Notes: a model not told the origin generated them from the sequence alone. Shown: positions 26,186 to 36,234, counted from the first letter of the stretch. The stretch is 46,173 bases of DNA from Clostridium sp. (GCA_031292145.1 JARLHR010000116.1:1-46173); one strand, 5' to 3'. Translations and numbers: made by a program.

Positions 26186-26977
26186 TTATTCGTTAGTCCA
26201 AAGTATTGCTTTTTCTATATATTCATTCCAGAAATCCCAATTGTGAATACCTGGTCCTTCTGTATAAGTATGCTCTATTCCCTCTGAAACTAGGAAATCA
26301 TGATAGCTTTGATTTTCTTTGATCAGGAAATCCTCTGTTCCGCAAGCCATATATATTTTAGGAATATATTTATTTTCTTTTTTTGATTTAAGAATAAGCG
26401 CCTCTGGATCTTTATCGCTTCCTAATAATTGATTCAAATCTCCGAAAACCCTATTGTAATATTTATAATCAGCCATCATATCCTTATGATCAACTGGAAT
26501 TCCTGCAATATTACGAATTATAAGAGCTGAAGATAATGCAATAATGCAGCTGAAATTGTGAGAATATTTTAATCCATTCCTTATTGCTCCATACCCTCCC
26601 ATGGAATATCCGCCTATAAATGTATCTTCTCTTTTATCTGATAAATGGAACATCTTTCGTGTGAACTCAACTAACTCATTTCCAACAAATTCTCCAAATA
26701 ACTCTCCTCTATCAGTATCATCTAGATAGAAGCTATTTTCACCTGAAGGCATAAACACTGCAACATTATGCTTTAGAGACAACTCCTGAATCTTACTTCC
26801 ACAAACCCAATCATGATGATTTCCAGAGTAACCATGTAAAAGATAAATAGCCTTCATAGGTCCTTTCGGAGCTTCACTCATTCCTGGTATCTCAATAGTA
26901 TCTATTGGTAAAAGAGCATTAAAATTAACAAGTTTTTTTAATGTCTTTGAATAAAAATTTATTTGTAAAAATGCCAT
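26186..26977 (-). CDS. EstA-like alpha/beta-hydrolase esterase (CE1-related)
   Basis: A 263-residue alpha/beta-hydrolase like the tributyrin/aryl esterases EstA of Lactococcus and Streptococcus, related to CE1 carbohydrate esterases. The N-terminus MAFLQINFYSKTLKKLVNFN with ALLP is the family start. The oxyanion region is LLHGYSG, the nucleophile GGYSMGG (S125), the acid in CGTEDFL (D216) and the histidine in GPGIHNWDFW (H245), so the triad is complete. GGAGGA precedes the ATG. It has no signal peptide. It is the third gene of the operon, 16 bases after the HSL esterase, and probably removes short acyl or aromatic acyl groups. Confidence 0.9.
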   Translation of the reverse strand: MAFLQINFYSKTLKKLVNFNALLPIDTIEIPGMSEAPKGPMKAIYLLHGYSGNHHDWVCGSKIQELSLKHNVAVFMPSGENSFYLDDTDRGELFGEFVGNELVEFTRKMFHLSDKREDTFIGGYSMGGYGAIRNGLKYSHNFSCIIALSSALIIRNIAGIPVDHKDMMADYKYYNRVFGDLNQLLGSDKDPEALILKSKKENKYIPKIYMACGTEDFLIKENQSYHDFLVSEGIEHTYTEGPGIHNWDFWNEYIEKAILWTNE

Positions 26978-26993
26978 TTTTTTATCCTCCTCA

Positions 26994-27015
26994 TTATTTT
27001 TTTGATTGTGCCTTA
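26994..27015. repeat. Dispersed repeat end inside an esterase gene
   Basis: On the minus strand it reads TAAGGCACAATCAAAAAAAT followed by AA, the same as the repeat end at 41149-41169 over 21 bases. It encodes the final codons and stop of the HSL esterase. Confidence 0.6.
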
Positions 27016-27950
27016 ATATTTAACGCCTCCGACAGTGCATTTATACACTCACTTCTAGCTCGCCTGCTGATCTTTGCATTATTAAAATTTGAATCAAAGC
27101 CATGAAAACATCCTGGGTATAAATGAAATTCAACAGGAACACCTGCCTGAGCTAATCGTGCAACATACTCTAAGGTTTCATCCCTGAAAGGATCCAGTTG
27201 TCCTATAAATGTATATGCGGGCGGAAGCCCTTTCAAATCCTTAGCTCTGCTCGGAGCAGCATAGTAAGGAATTTGATCTGAAGTGTTATTACCTAAATAC
27301 ATTTTCCATGCAATCTTATTAGCTTCTCTATTCCACGCTTTCGGTAAGTTTTCTTCGTTGATTTCATAACTTGAAGGGGTTACATTTCGATCGTCTAGCA
27401 TTGGATACAAAGGCATCTGAAATGCAATTTTTATTTCACCTCTATCACGAGCCATCAAGGCCAGTGCTGCTGTCAAGCCACCTCCAGCACTGGCTCCTGC
27501 AATTGCAATTCTTGAAGTATCTATTTTTAGTTCTTCTGCATTATCAACTGTCCATTTAAGTCCCGCATAACAATCTTCTATTGCCGCCGGATATGGATGC
27601 TCTGGTGCCAGCCTATAATCAATTGACACTACAACACAATTGACTTCCTCAACAAAACACTCACATAAACCATCATCTCCATCAGGATTACCAAGTATAT
27701 AGCCACCACCATGAATCCAAACTACTACGGGCAATTTTGCCTTTTGTCTATCCTTAGGTTCATAAATTTTAATCAATAGTTCTGATTCTAATCCCTTAAT
27801 CCTACGAGTGGTTGTGAGTACATTAACAGACTTTTCTATAGGTGGTACCGTGAAGTTCCTCATCTCCTTCAAATCCTTATTTAAATCAATTTTTTCATTA
27901 CTTTGCAATATTGGCAATAATTCTGGTAAAACCTTTTCTTCGTAAGACAT
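26994..27950 (-). CDS. HSL-family alpha/beta-hydrolase esterase
   Basis: A 318-residue hormone-sensitive-lipase-type esterase. The oxyanion motif HGGG is at residues 80-83, the nucleophile in AGASAGG (S154), the acid in GQLDPFRDE (D253) and the histidine in CFHGFD (H283). AGGGAGA precedes the ATG. There is no signal peptide. The last residues (ALNIKAQSKK) and the stop are encoded by a 22-base stretch that equals the end of the dispersed repeat seen at 33239-33260 and 41149-41169. The gene tail was therefore probably replaced or extended by repeat insertion without loss of the catalytic part. Second gene of the five-gene operon. Confidence 0.9.
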   Translation of the reverse strand: MSYEEKVLPELLPILQSNEKIDLNKDLKEMRNFTVPPIEKSVNVLTTTRRIKGLESELLIKIYEPKDRQKAKLPVVVWIHGGGYILGNPDGDDGLCECFVEEVNCVVVSIDYRLAPEHPYPAAIEDCYAGLKWTVDNAEELKIDTSRIAIAGASAGGGLTAALALMARDRGEIKIAFQMPLYPMLDDRNVTPSSYEINEENLPKAWNREANKIAWKMYLGNNTSDQIPYYAAPSRAKDLKGLPPAYTFIGQLDPFRDETLEYVARLAQAGVPVEFHLYPGCFHGFDSNFNNAKISRRARSECINALSEALNIKAQSKK

Positions 27951-28006
27951 AAATCTCCCTCCTATAAAATATTTATTTATTCAATAAACTCTTCTTTGCA
28001 TTAAGT

Positions 28007-28813
28007 TTACAAATATATAAATGGTTCTTTTGCATCTATAAAATGTACAGATGTTCCTTCCAGCATTGGCTCCAGCCATTCAGCCATATATTTCATACCT
28101 GCTTCTTCACTACGCTCATGTCCTAATACAAGCATAGCTTTATTCATACCTAATGCAGCAGCATCACGAATATAAGGACATAAAGTCCATTCTGTAATAT
28201 CACCACATATCATAACATCTAAATTTTGTTCTTTCATTAGAATCATAGGCATTTCTTCTACACCAAGTCCTAAGCTTCCTCCGCCAACTAAAAGTCCTGC
28301 TCTTTTACATCTAGTATCTGGGGAACCAACAATTTGGATAACCTCCATTTCTAATTTTTCTTTAAAAAACTCTGCTAACTCTCTTAAAGACATCTCTGGT
28401 ATCTCATAGCAATGTGGAAATTGCAGTCCCTTTATCAAATAATCTTTCCATCCAATTTCTTTTAGCATTCCCTCATAAATCAAATCAAAAGGTGCAGCAT
28501 GCATATGATCGTGAAAGCGCCAAATTGCAATACCATGTTCATCAAGAATTTTTTTCTTTTCTAAGTATATTGGATCATCTTTTATCCATTCCATTTTATC
28601 CACACCTGTGTAATAAGTTGGTTCATGAGTAATAATAAAGTTTGCTCCACAATCAATAGCTTGTCTGATTACGTCTACAGTGGCCATAAAAGTAGTTACA
28701 ACACCTGTTACTTCCGTATCAAAACTACCACTTATAAGTTGATCACAAGTTTGTTCAAATTTAACACCACCAAACTTGTTCATAATTCTATCAATAATTT
28801 CTTTTACTTTCAC
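28007..28813 (-). CDS. NIF3-like dinuclear metal protein
   Basis: A 268-residue member of the NIF3/DUF34 (GTP cyclohydrolase I type 2-like) family, with metal ligands in THEPTYYTG (H63) and in LGHERSEEAGMKY near the C-terminus. The start is GTG 28813 with AAGGAA upstream; the protein begins MKVKEIIDRIM as in relatives, and no better ATG exists. It is the first gene of the operon that goes on with three esterases and a deacetylase. NIF3 proteins have no settled function; placement first in a sugar-ester operon with its own LacI operator is unusual and hints at a hydrolase role for this subgroup. Confidence 0.85.
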   Translation of the reverse strand: MKVKEIIDRIMNKFGGVKFEQTCDQLISGSFDTEVTGVVTTFMATVDVIRQAIDCGANFIITHEPTYYTGVDKMEWIKDDPIYLEKKKILDEHGIAIWRFHDHMHAAPFDLIYEGMLKEIGWKDYLIKGLQFPHCYEIPEMSLRELAEFFKEKLEMEVIQIVGSPDTRCKRAGLLVGGGSLGLGVEEMPMILMKEQNLDVMICGDITEWTLCPYIRDAAALGMNKAMLVLGHERSEEAGMKYMAEWLEPMLEGTSVHFIDAKEPFIYL

Positions 28814-28867
28814 TACCTATTCCTTCTTTCTTATTATCTACAAATTATAATTTAGTGAATAAATAAA

Positions 28868-28942
28868 AGTTAAGAGCTAATAGATAAGAAGTATACTTGT
28901 AAAAACTCGAAGAGTTTTATCCTTAACTCTTACCTCTTAACT
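28868..28942 (-). promoter_or_regulatory. Folded leader of the esterase operon
   Basis: In the transcribed leader, AGTTAAGAG pairs with CTCTTAACT (28868-28876, 28934-28942), and an inner hairpin AAAACTC/GAGTTTT is followed by T-rich sequence. Both hairpins could act as weak terminators, so attenuation is possible. The AGTTAAGAG..TAATAG part also occurs near 23718, so it may just be repeat sequence. Confidence 0.35.
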
Positions 28943-28967
28943 CATTCACAAATTCCTATTTATACAC

Positions 28968-29006
28968 ATTATATACCGATTACATTCGTGTGTCAAACGG
29001 ATGACA
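28968..29006 (-). promoter_or_regulatory. Promoter and LacI-type operator of the esterase operon
   Basis: The palindrome TGTCAAACGGATGACA (28991-29006) contains the minus-strand -35 TTGACA (28996-28991). A 17-base spacer leads to a perfect -10 TATAAT (28973-28968). A half site (CCGATTACA, 28977-28985) lies in the spacer. This is the same arrangement as before the symporter and fructokinase genes. Confidence 0.88.
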
Positions 29007-29159
29007 TACATATGAATTAATTTTTTATAGGTTTTATATCATTATATATTTTGCGAAAATCTATAATTATTTTTTACTATAGAATAATTCATATATACTA
29101 GATTAGCTATTTATAATACATTTATATAATAAATTTTGGAAAACCATTTTATTTTTCTA

Positions 29160-29198
29160 TGTTAATCGGTTGACATAGTTATTAAATCTAATTATACT
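29160..29198 (+). promoter_or_regulatory. Promoter and LacI-type operator of the fructokinase/sucrose phosphorylase operon
   Basis: The palindrome TGTTAATCGGTTGACA (29160-29175) ends in the -35 TTGACA, followed by a 17-base spacer and -10 TATACT (29193-29198). It is the third promoter in this region with the -35 embedded in the operator. Confidence 0.88.
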
Positions 29199-29259
29199 GA
29201 AAATATAAAAAAGCACTTTGAAATTATTAACTTTAAATATATAAATAGGAGGAATAAAA

Positions 29260-30216
29260 ATGTTTCACTTTAACGATACTTTTAATTTAAAAAATAACGC
29301 TATTGATGTATTTACAATAGGAGAATTGTTAATAGATATGATATCTACTGATTATGGCGATAATTTTAATTGCAATAATTATACTAAATACTTTGGCGGT
29401 TCACCTGCTAATATTGCTATGAATATCAAAAGATTAGGAGGAAATTCCACTATTGCAGCATGCGTAGGCAAAGATGGCCTTGGTGAATTCCTAATCCAAC
29501 ATTTAAAAGATAATACTATAGATACTAGTTATATCAGTAGAGTTGACTACTCTACCAGCATGGTACTTGTTACTAAAAGTAAAACAACACCTATACCAAT
29601 ATTTTATCGTGGTGCAGATTACAACTTAGAATATAATACAAGCATTAATTTAGCATTAAAAAATTCTAAAATAGTTCATTTTTCATGCTGGCCTATCTCT
29701 CAAAAGAATTCAAGAAATACCATTGAAAAAGTACTTGAAAAAGCTAGAAAAAATAATGTTCTCATCGGATTTGATCCTAATTATCATGATATGATTTGGG
29801 AACGTGGTCACGATGGAATAGAATACATCAAAAATCTTGTAAGCAAGATTGATATCATTAAACCTTCTGAAGTTGATGCTGAAAGAATATTTGGACCAGA
29901 TACACCTGAAAACCAAGTCAAGAAATTTATAGATTTAGGTGCAAAACTTGTAATAATGACTCTTGGCAAAGATGGTGCAATAGTTACCAATGGCATGGAA
30001 ACTATTACCTTTGAAACTCTTGCAACAGAAATAGTTGATACTACTGGTGCTGGAGATGCATTTTGGTCAGGATTTTATACTGGAATAATTAAAGGCTATA
30101 CTCTAAAAGATGCTTTAAATCTTGGCTTTGGAGTAAGTGCCTTTAAACTAAAATATGTAGGTGCTGTTGCGAAGTTACCAACTATTGAAGAAGTTAAAAC
30201 TATTTATAATATATAA
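29260..30216 (+). CDS. scrK: Fructokinase (PfkB family)
   Basis: A 318-residue ribokinase-family kinase that phosphorylates fructose released in the cytoplasm. The sugar-binding GGSPANIAMN is at residues 46-55 and the catalytic DTTGAGDAFWSGF near the C-terminus (D266). About 15 residues precede the usual start (DVFTIGELLIDM), but AGGAGGA is correctly placed before this ATG. Sucrose phosphorylase follows 21 bases later in the same operon. Together they turn sucrose into glucose-1-phosphate and fructose-6-phosphate. Confidence 0.92.
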   Translation: MFHFNDTFNLKNNAIDVFTIGELLIDMISTDYGDNFNCNNYTKYFGGSPANIAMNIKRLGGNSTIAACVGKDGLGEFLIQHLKDNTIDTSYISRVDYSTSMVLVTKSKTTPIPIFYRGADYNLEYNTSINLALKNSKIVHFSCWPISQKNSRNTIEKVLEKARKNNVLIGFDPNYHDMIWERGHDGIEYIKNLVSKIDIIKPSEVDAERIFGPDTPENQVKKFIDLGAKLVIMTLGKDGAIVTNGMETITFETLATEIVDTTGAGDAFWSGFYTGIIKGYTLKDALNLGFGVSAFKLKYVGAVAKLPTIEEVKTIYNI

Positions 30217-30236
30217 ACATAGAGGAGGATTTTAAA

Positions 30237-31706
30237 ATGGCAATTAAAAATCAAGTACAACTTATTACTTATCCTGATTCTCTTGGTGGAGATTTAAAGA
30301 CTCTTAATGATATACTTTTAAAACATTTTTCTGATATATTTAAAGGTGGCGTTCATATACTTCCTCCATTCCCTTCTTCAGGAGACAGAGGATTTGCACC
30401 TTTAACTTACTTTGAAATTGAGCCAAAATTCGGTACTTGGGAAGATATCAGACGCATTGGTGAAAATTTTGATGTCCTCTTAGACTTAATGGTAAACCAT
30501 ATTTCTAAAAAATCCGAATTTTTTCAGGATTTTTTAAAATATGGACGAAAATCAGAATATGCTGATCTTTTCCTTACCTTAGATAAAATTTGGAGTGACG
30601 GAAAGCCTGCTCAAGAAGATATTTCTAAGATGTTCTTACGTAGAACACAGCCTTACTCAACTTTTACTATAAGTGAAACTGGTGAAGAGGAAACTGTTTG
30701 GACTACCTTTGGAAAAGAAAATCCATCTGAACAAATAGATTTTGATATTAATTCCCAAAAAGTTAAAGATTTATTAAAGGATTTTCTTACAAACTTCAGC
30801 AAACAAAATGTTAAAATAGTTAGATTAGATGCTGTTGGCTATGTAATTAAAAAATTAGGGACTAGCTGTTTCTTCGTTGAACCAGAAATTTATAAATTTA
30901 TAGACTGGATTACAGAACTAGCTGCTTCTTTAGGACTTGAACTGCTTCCTGAAGTCCATGCTCATTACACAACTCAATTTAAGTTAGCACAACATGGAAG
31001 CTGGATATATGATTTTATACTTCCATATAGAATTCTTGATACGCTAATACACAAATCTAGCTCAGAACTTTACAAATATTTAAAGGTTCGTCCTCATAAA
31101 CAATTTACAATGCTAGATTGCCATGATGGTATTCCTGTTAAGCCTGACTTAGATGACTTAATAAATACTAAAGACGCTAGAAATTTAGTTGATATCTGTA
31201 TAGAAAGAGGTTCAAACTTAAGTCTTATTTACTCTGATGCACATAAGGCTGAGGATGGCTTTGATGTTCACCAAATAAGATGTTCTTATTATTCAGTTTT
31301 AAACTGTGATGATGATGCTTATCTTGCCGCAAGAGCAATTCAATTTTTTACCCCTGGTATCCCTCAAGTATACTACGTAGGCCTACTCGCAGGAAAAAAT
31401 GATGAAGAAAATGTAAACCTGACTGGTGAAGGCCGTGAAATAAATAGACACAACTTTACAGTTAAAGAAATTGAACAAGAAATACAAAAAGAAGTTGTTC
31501 AAAGACTTCTTAAGCTCATAAGATTTAGAAATGAATATCCAGCATTTAATGGCGAATTCAATATTATAAATTCTGAAAATGATGAAGTAATTCTCTCATG
31601 GAAAAAAGATAAAAAATTCTGTACATTAAACATATGTCTTCAGACAAACAAATCAGTTATTGAATATGTAGATCATAATGGGGATATATTAATATACAAT
31701 ATTTAA
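30237..31706 (+). CDS. gtfA: Sucrose phosphorylase (GH13_18)
   Basis: A 489-residue GH13 enzyme of the sucrose phosphorylase type, of the usual length. It splits sucrose with phosphate into alpha-glucose-1-phosphate and fructose. The N-terminus NQVQLITYPDSLGGDL and the acceptor-site region GFAPLTYFEIEPKFG are typical. The catalytic residues are D198 in RLDAVGY, E239 in LLPEVHAHY, and D297 in LDCHDGIPVKPDL. AGGAGGA precedes the ATG. It follows fructokinase and precedes the LacI gene. Related enzymes act on glucosylglycerate or sucrose-6-phosphate, but fructokinase next door supports free sucrose. Confidence 0.93.
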   Translation: MAIKNQVQLITYPDSLGGDLKTLNDILLKHFSDIFKGGVHILPPFPSSGDRGFAPLTYFEIEPKFGTWEDIRRIGENFDVLLDLMVNHISKKSEFFQDFLKYGRKSEYADLFLTLDKIWSDGKPAQEDISKMFLRRTQPYSTFTISETGEEETVWTTFGKENPSEQIDFDINSQKVKDLLKDFLTNFSKQNVKIVRLDAVGYVIKKLGTSCFFVEPEIYKFIDWITELAASLGLELLPEVHAHYTTQFKLAQHGSWIYDFILPYRILDTLIHKSSSELYKYLKVRPHKQFTMLDCHDGIPVKPDLDDLINTKDARNLVDICIERGSNLSLIYSDAHKAEDGFDVHQIRCSYYSVLNCDDDAYLAARAIQFFTPGIPQVYYVGLLAGKNDEENVNLTGEGREINRHNFTVKEIEQEIQKEVVQRLLKLIRFRNEYPAFNGEFNIINSENDEVILSWKKDKKFCTLNICLQTNKSVIEYVDHNGDILIYNI

Positions 31707-31750
31707 TAATATAAGTAGCTATTCCAGATTAATAGCTACTTATATTATTA
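31704..31750 (+). terminator. Perfect 20-bp hairpin after sucrose phosphorylase
   Basis: Arms 31704-31723 and 31731-31750 are exact complements (ending GTAGCTATT and AATAGCTAC) with a 7-base loop. The left arm begins at the stop codon. The sequence after it is AT-rich without a long T-run. Confidence 0.7.
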
Positions 31751-31786
31751 TTGTACTAAAAATCTCATTGGTGTATTATTTAATTG

Positions 31787-31854
31787 ATATGAAAAATATA
31801 AAATGAATAATACACAATGTAGTACAGTATACTGCACTTTATTATTTTTCATAT
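31787..31854. other. Inverted repeat before the LacI gene
   Basis: ATATGAAAAATA at 31787-31798 pairs with TATTTTTCATAT at 31843-31854, and a small palindrome CAGTATACTG lies between. It is in the likely promoter region of the LacI gene, which lacks the CCGG operator found at the three target promoters. Confidence 0.35.
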
Positions 31855-31890
31855 TAAATGATAAAATTCATATTTGTAAAGGGTGTTTTT

Positions 31891-32862
31891 ATGGCAACAA
31901 TTAAAGATGTCGCTAAAATAGCTGGAGTTACAGTTACTACTGTATCCAGAGTTTTAAATGATAGAGGATATATAAGTGATGCTACAAGAAAAAAGGTTCA
32001 TGATGCTATGGAAGAGCTTGATTATAAGCCAAATGAATTGGCTAGATCTTTGTTTAGAAAAAAATCTAATATTATAGGTCTTATAATTCCAAATGTATCA
32101 CATCCTTTTTTTGCTGAATTAAGCAATTATATAGAATATTATGCTTATAAAGAAGGATATAAAATTTTACTATGCAATTCTTACCAAGATAGCGTCAAAG
32201 AAAAAGATTATATAGAAATGTTAAAAAGAAATCAAGTTGATGGAATCATAATGGGGAGCCATACTTTAGAAACTTCAGAATATATTAATACAGATCTGCC
32301 TATTGTAGCAATTGATAGAAACTTATCAGATAAAATTCCATTTATCACATGTGATAATTACCATGGTGGAGTTTTAGCCACAAACCTGTTAATAAATAAA
32401 GGCTGCAAAAAATTAGCACATATAAGTGGTCCTTTAGAAATAAATACTCCAGTAACTAAAAGATATCAAGCCTTCATTGATGTTACTAGAGAAAAAAATA
32501 TTGAAGGTATTGTTATTGAAGCAAAATTAGATACCTTTGAAGGATATAAGAAAATAGTCTTTAAATTATTTCAGGATCACCCTGATATAGATGGAATATT
32601 TGCCAGCAGTGATATAATCGCTGCTTCAATTATTAACGTTGCTCATTATCTTGGTAAAAAAATAACAGAAGACTTAAAAATAGTAGGCTATGATGACATT
32701 AGTACTGCTTCACTAGTAGTTCCTTCTCTTACTACAATAAAGCAGCCTATTGAATATATGGGGAAATTAGCTATTGAAATTTTAATAAAACAAATGGAAA
32801 AAAAGCAAGTAAATATAGAAAATATTTTACCTATAAATTTGATAGAAAGAATGACTACTTAA
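31891..32862 (+). CDS. LacI-family regulator of the sucrose/esterase regulon
   Basis: A 323-residue LacI/GalR repressor. The helix-turn-helix covers residues 4-25 (IKDVAKIAGVTVTTVSRVLN), followed by the hinge YKPNELARSLFRKKSN and an effector domain (IIGLIIPNVSHPFFAEL). ATG 31891 has AAGGGTG six bases upstream; the earlier Met 11 codons before gives an unnatural N-terminus. It follows sucrose phosphorylase. The three palindromes of the form TGTCAACCGGTTGACA nearby are typical LacI-family operators, and this is the only LacI gene next to them, so it is their likely repressor. Confidence 0.9.
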   Translation: MATIKDVAKIAGVTVTTVSRVLNDRGYISDATRKKVHDAMEELDYKPNELARSLFRKKSNIIGLIIPNVSHPFFAELSNYIEYYAYKEGYKILLCNSYQDSVKEKDYIEMLKRNQVDGIIMGSHTLETSEYINTDLPIVAIDRNLSDKIPFITCDNYHGGVLATNLLINKGCKKLAHISGPLEINTPVTKRYQAFIDVTREKNIEGIVIEAKLDTFEGYKKIVFKLFQDHPDIDGIFASSDIIAASIINVAHYLGKKITEDLKIVGYDDISTASLVVPSLTTIKQPIEYMGKLAIEILIKQMEKKQVNIENILPINLIERMTT

Positions 32863-32978
32863 TTTACTTTAAAACAATATGGCAAACTGTTAATCTAAGG
32901 TAGTATTATTAATTTCTATATTTTTAGTATACATTATTTTGGAAATATGATTTATAAAAATTATATACTTACAAAAAC

Positions 32979-33008
32979 AGGACTAGAGAGTTACCACTTT
33001 CTAGTCCT
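32979..33008 (+). terminator. Hairpin after the LacI gene
   Basis: AGGACTAGA and TCTAGTCCT pair (32979-32987, 33000-33008) with a 12-base loop, about 115 bases after the LacI stop. There is no T-run, so the call is weak. Confidence 0.4.
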
Positions 33009-33055
33009 TAGATAAATTATAATTAAATATATTTTACTTCATTAATTTGATATAT

Positions 33056-33260
33056 AAGGCACATGAAAATAAATAACAAGTCCAAAGCTGCCATGATTAT
33101 TTTTCATCAGGCAAGGAAGTAAAGTGCCATCATAGCGGGCCTATTATGGCATTTTGCTAACGCAGGATGATGGAAAATAGGCACATTAGAAAAGAGCAGC
33201 TATGCTGCAATACGGAACTTTTCTGGCAGATGGACTTGTTATTTTTTTGATTGTGCCTAA
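33056..33260. repeat. Complete MITE-like palindromic element
   Basis: About 205 bases with inverted ends: left AAGGCACATGAAAATAAATA (continuing ACAAGTCCA) and right, inverted, TTAGGCACAATCAAAAAAAT (continuing AACAAGTCCA). Inside is a second hairpin GCCATCATAG/CTATTATGGC (33126-33151). A 32-base stretch (33194-33225) occurs again, identical, at 41206-41237. Its right end stops one base before the stop codon of the GH1 gene. It has no coding capacity. Confidence 0.75.
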
Positions 33261-33261
33261 T

Positions 33262-34737
<1,476 letters not shown>

Positions 34738-34767
34738 TCATATTAATGAATAATTAATCATTCATCA

Positions 34768-36129
34768 TTAATCTCTTTCTAATTCTTCTATCTTATCCTC
34801 AAATTGTGGTAAATGTTTCTTATGTGCTATTAGCATTTCATCTAATAAGTCTTTTGCAATTGTTCCACTTGGAACTAATGGATTTATTGTAAATGCATGA
34901 AGGGCCTTATTATAATTTCCTGTAACTGCAGCTGAAATTGTTGTTTCTTCCATTCCCTTCATTATTTGAACCATTCCTCTTGGTGCTGGATCAAATTTTC
35001 CCCAATTTAATGGTTGTGGTCCATTTGATGTTATAATACTTGAAACTTCTACAATGCAATCATATGGCAAATCGCTTATAGCTCCATTATTCTTTGTACT
35101 GACTACCATATTAGTTTTCTTATCATTATATATTGAAGCAATTAATTCACAAGCAGCGTCACTATAATGGGTTCCACCTCTTTTAGTTAATTGTTCTGGT
35201 TTGTAATCTAATTTAGGATCTTTATATAACTCAAACAATTCTGCTTCTGTTTTCTTTACAACTTGTGCTCTAGTTTCATCTTTTCTATATTCTTCAATTT
35301 CATCTCTTAACATATCATCTGTAATGTAGTAATATCGGTGATATGGACAAGGTAATATTCCTAAATCTTGAATTTGTTCATAAACAAACTTAATATCTTT
35401 AATATTCGCAACACCAGAATCTTTTTTCTCTTCTTTCTTTTGTGCCGGATCATAAAGCTTGCCTATTAATTCTTCAGTTCTTTCATTACCTTCTTTATCC
35501 CATACTCTATGCCAATGGAAATGATTTAATCCTGCAAATTTAAATGTCAATTCATCTGCTGGAATTCCTAAAGCTTCACTACATCTATGTATACAATTAA
35601 TTGGAACATTACATAAACCAACTGTTTTATCCCATCCACCGTATTTAATTGCTGCCTCTGTCACCATTCCTGATGGATTTGTGAAGTTAACTAACCATGC
35701 ATTTGGGCATAAATCCCTCATATCATCGATTATATCTAATATTACTGGAATTGTTCTAAAAGCTTTAAACATACCTCCAGCACCATTGGTCTCTTGTCCA
35801 ATTATTCCATGACTTAAAGGAATTCTTTCATCTTTTATCCTAGCATCTAAAAGCCCAACTCTAAATTGAGTTGATACAAAATCTGCGTCCTTAAGTGCTT
35901 TTCTTCTATCTAAAGTTAGGTTTACTTTCCAATCAAGTCCTGCCGCCTTAACCATTCTTTGAGCCATAGCTCCAACTATCTCTAATTTTTCTTTTCCATC
36001 TTCAATATCAACAAGCCATATTTCTTTAATTGGTAATTCATCTTTTCTTTTTATAAAACCTTCAATTAATTCAGGAGTATAACTTGATCCTCCACCAATA
36101 GTAACTATTTTGATTTCTTTCTTTTCCAT
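34768..36129 (-). CDS. 6-phospho-beta-glucosidase (GH4, NAD/Mn dependent)
   Basis: A 453-residue GH4 glycosidase that uses NAD+ and a divalent metal in a redox-elimination mechanism on 6-phospho-beta-glucosides. The Rossmann start IVTIGGGSSYTPELI, the substrate/metal motif GLCNVPI (C173), and GLNHFHW (H203) are all present. GGGAGG lies about 12 bases before the ATG. It heads a two-gene unit with the GH1 enzyme downstream. Together with the PTS genes at 38.7-40.9 kb it makes a complete cellobiose or beta-glucoside pathway with two mechanistically different hydrolases. Confidence 0.93.
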   Translation of the reverse strand: MEKKEIKIVTIGGGSSYTPELIEGFIKRKDELPIKEIWLVDIEDGKEKLEIVGAMAQRMVKAAGLDWKVNLTLDRRKALKDADFVSTQFRVGLLDARIKDERIPLSHGIIGQETNGAGGMFKAFRTIPVILDIIDDMRDLCPNAWLVNFTNPSGMVTEAAIKYGGWDKTVGLCNVPINCIHRCSEALGIPADELTFKFAGLNHFHWHRVWDKEGNERTEELIGKLYDPAQKKEEKKDSGVANIKDIKFVYEQIQDLGILPCPYHRYYYITDDMLRDEIEEYRKDETRAQVVKKTEAELFELYKDPKLDYKPEQLTKRGGTHYSDAACELIASIYNDKKTNMVVSTKNNGAISDLPYDCIVEVSSIITSNGPQPLNWGKFDPAPRGMVQIMKGMEETTISAAVTGNYNKALHAFTINPLVPSGTIAKDLLDEMLIAHKKHLPQFEDKIEELERD

Positions 36130-36234
36130 AGCTCTTATTTCCTCCCTTATTTTTATCTTAAATAAATTTTTTTAATATGCTCATATTTGTAAAACTAAAA
36201 AATAATTTTACTTAAAGAGTTATAAGATTACTTA

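Noticed and set aside
33056-33260. CRISPR array or insertion sequence
   Set aside because: No regular repeat-spacer pattern and no transposase frame; the structure is a single palindromic element.
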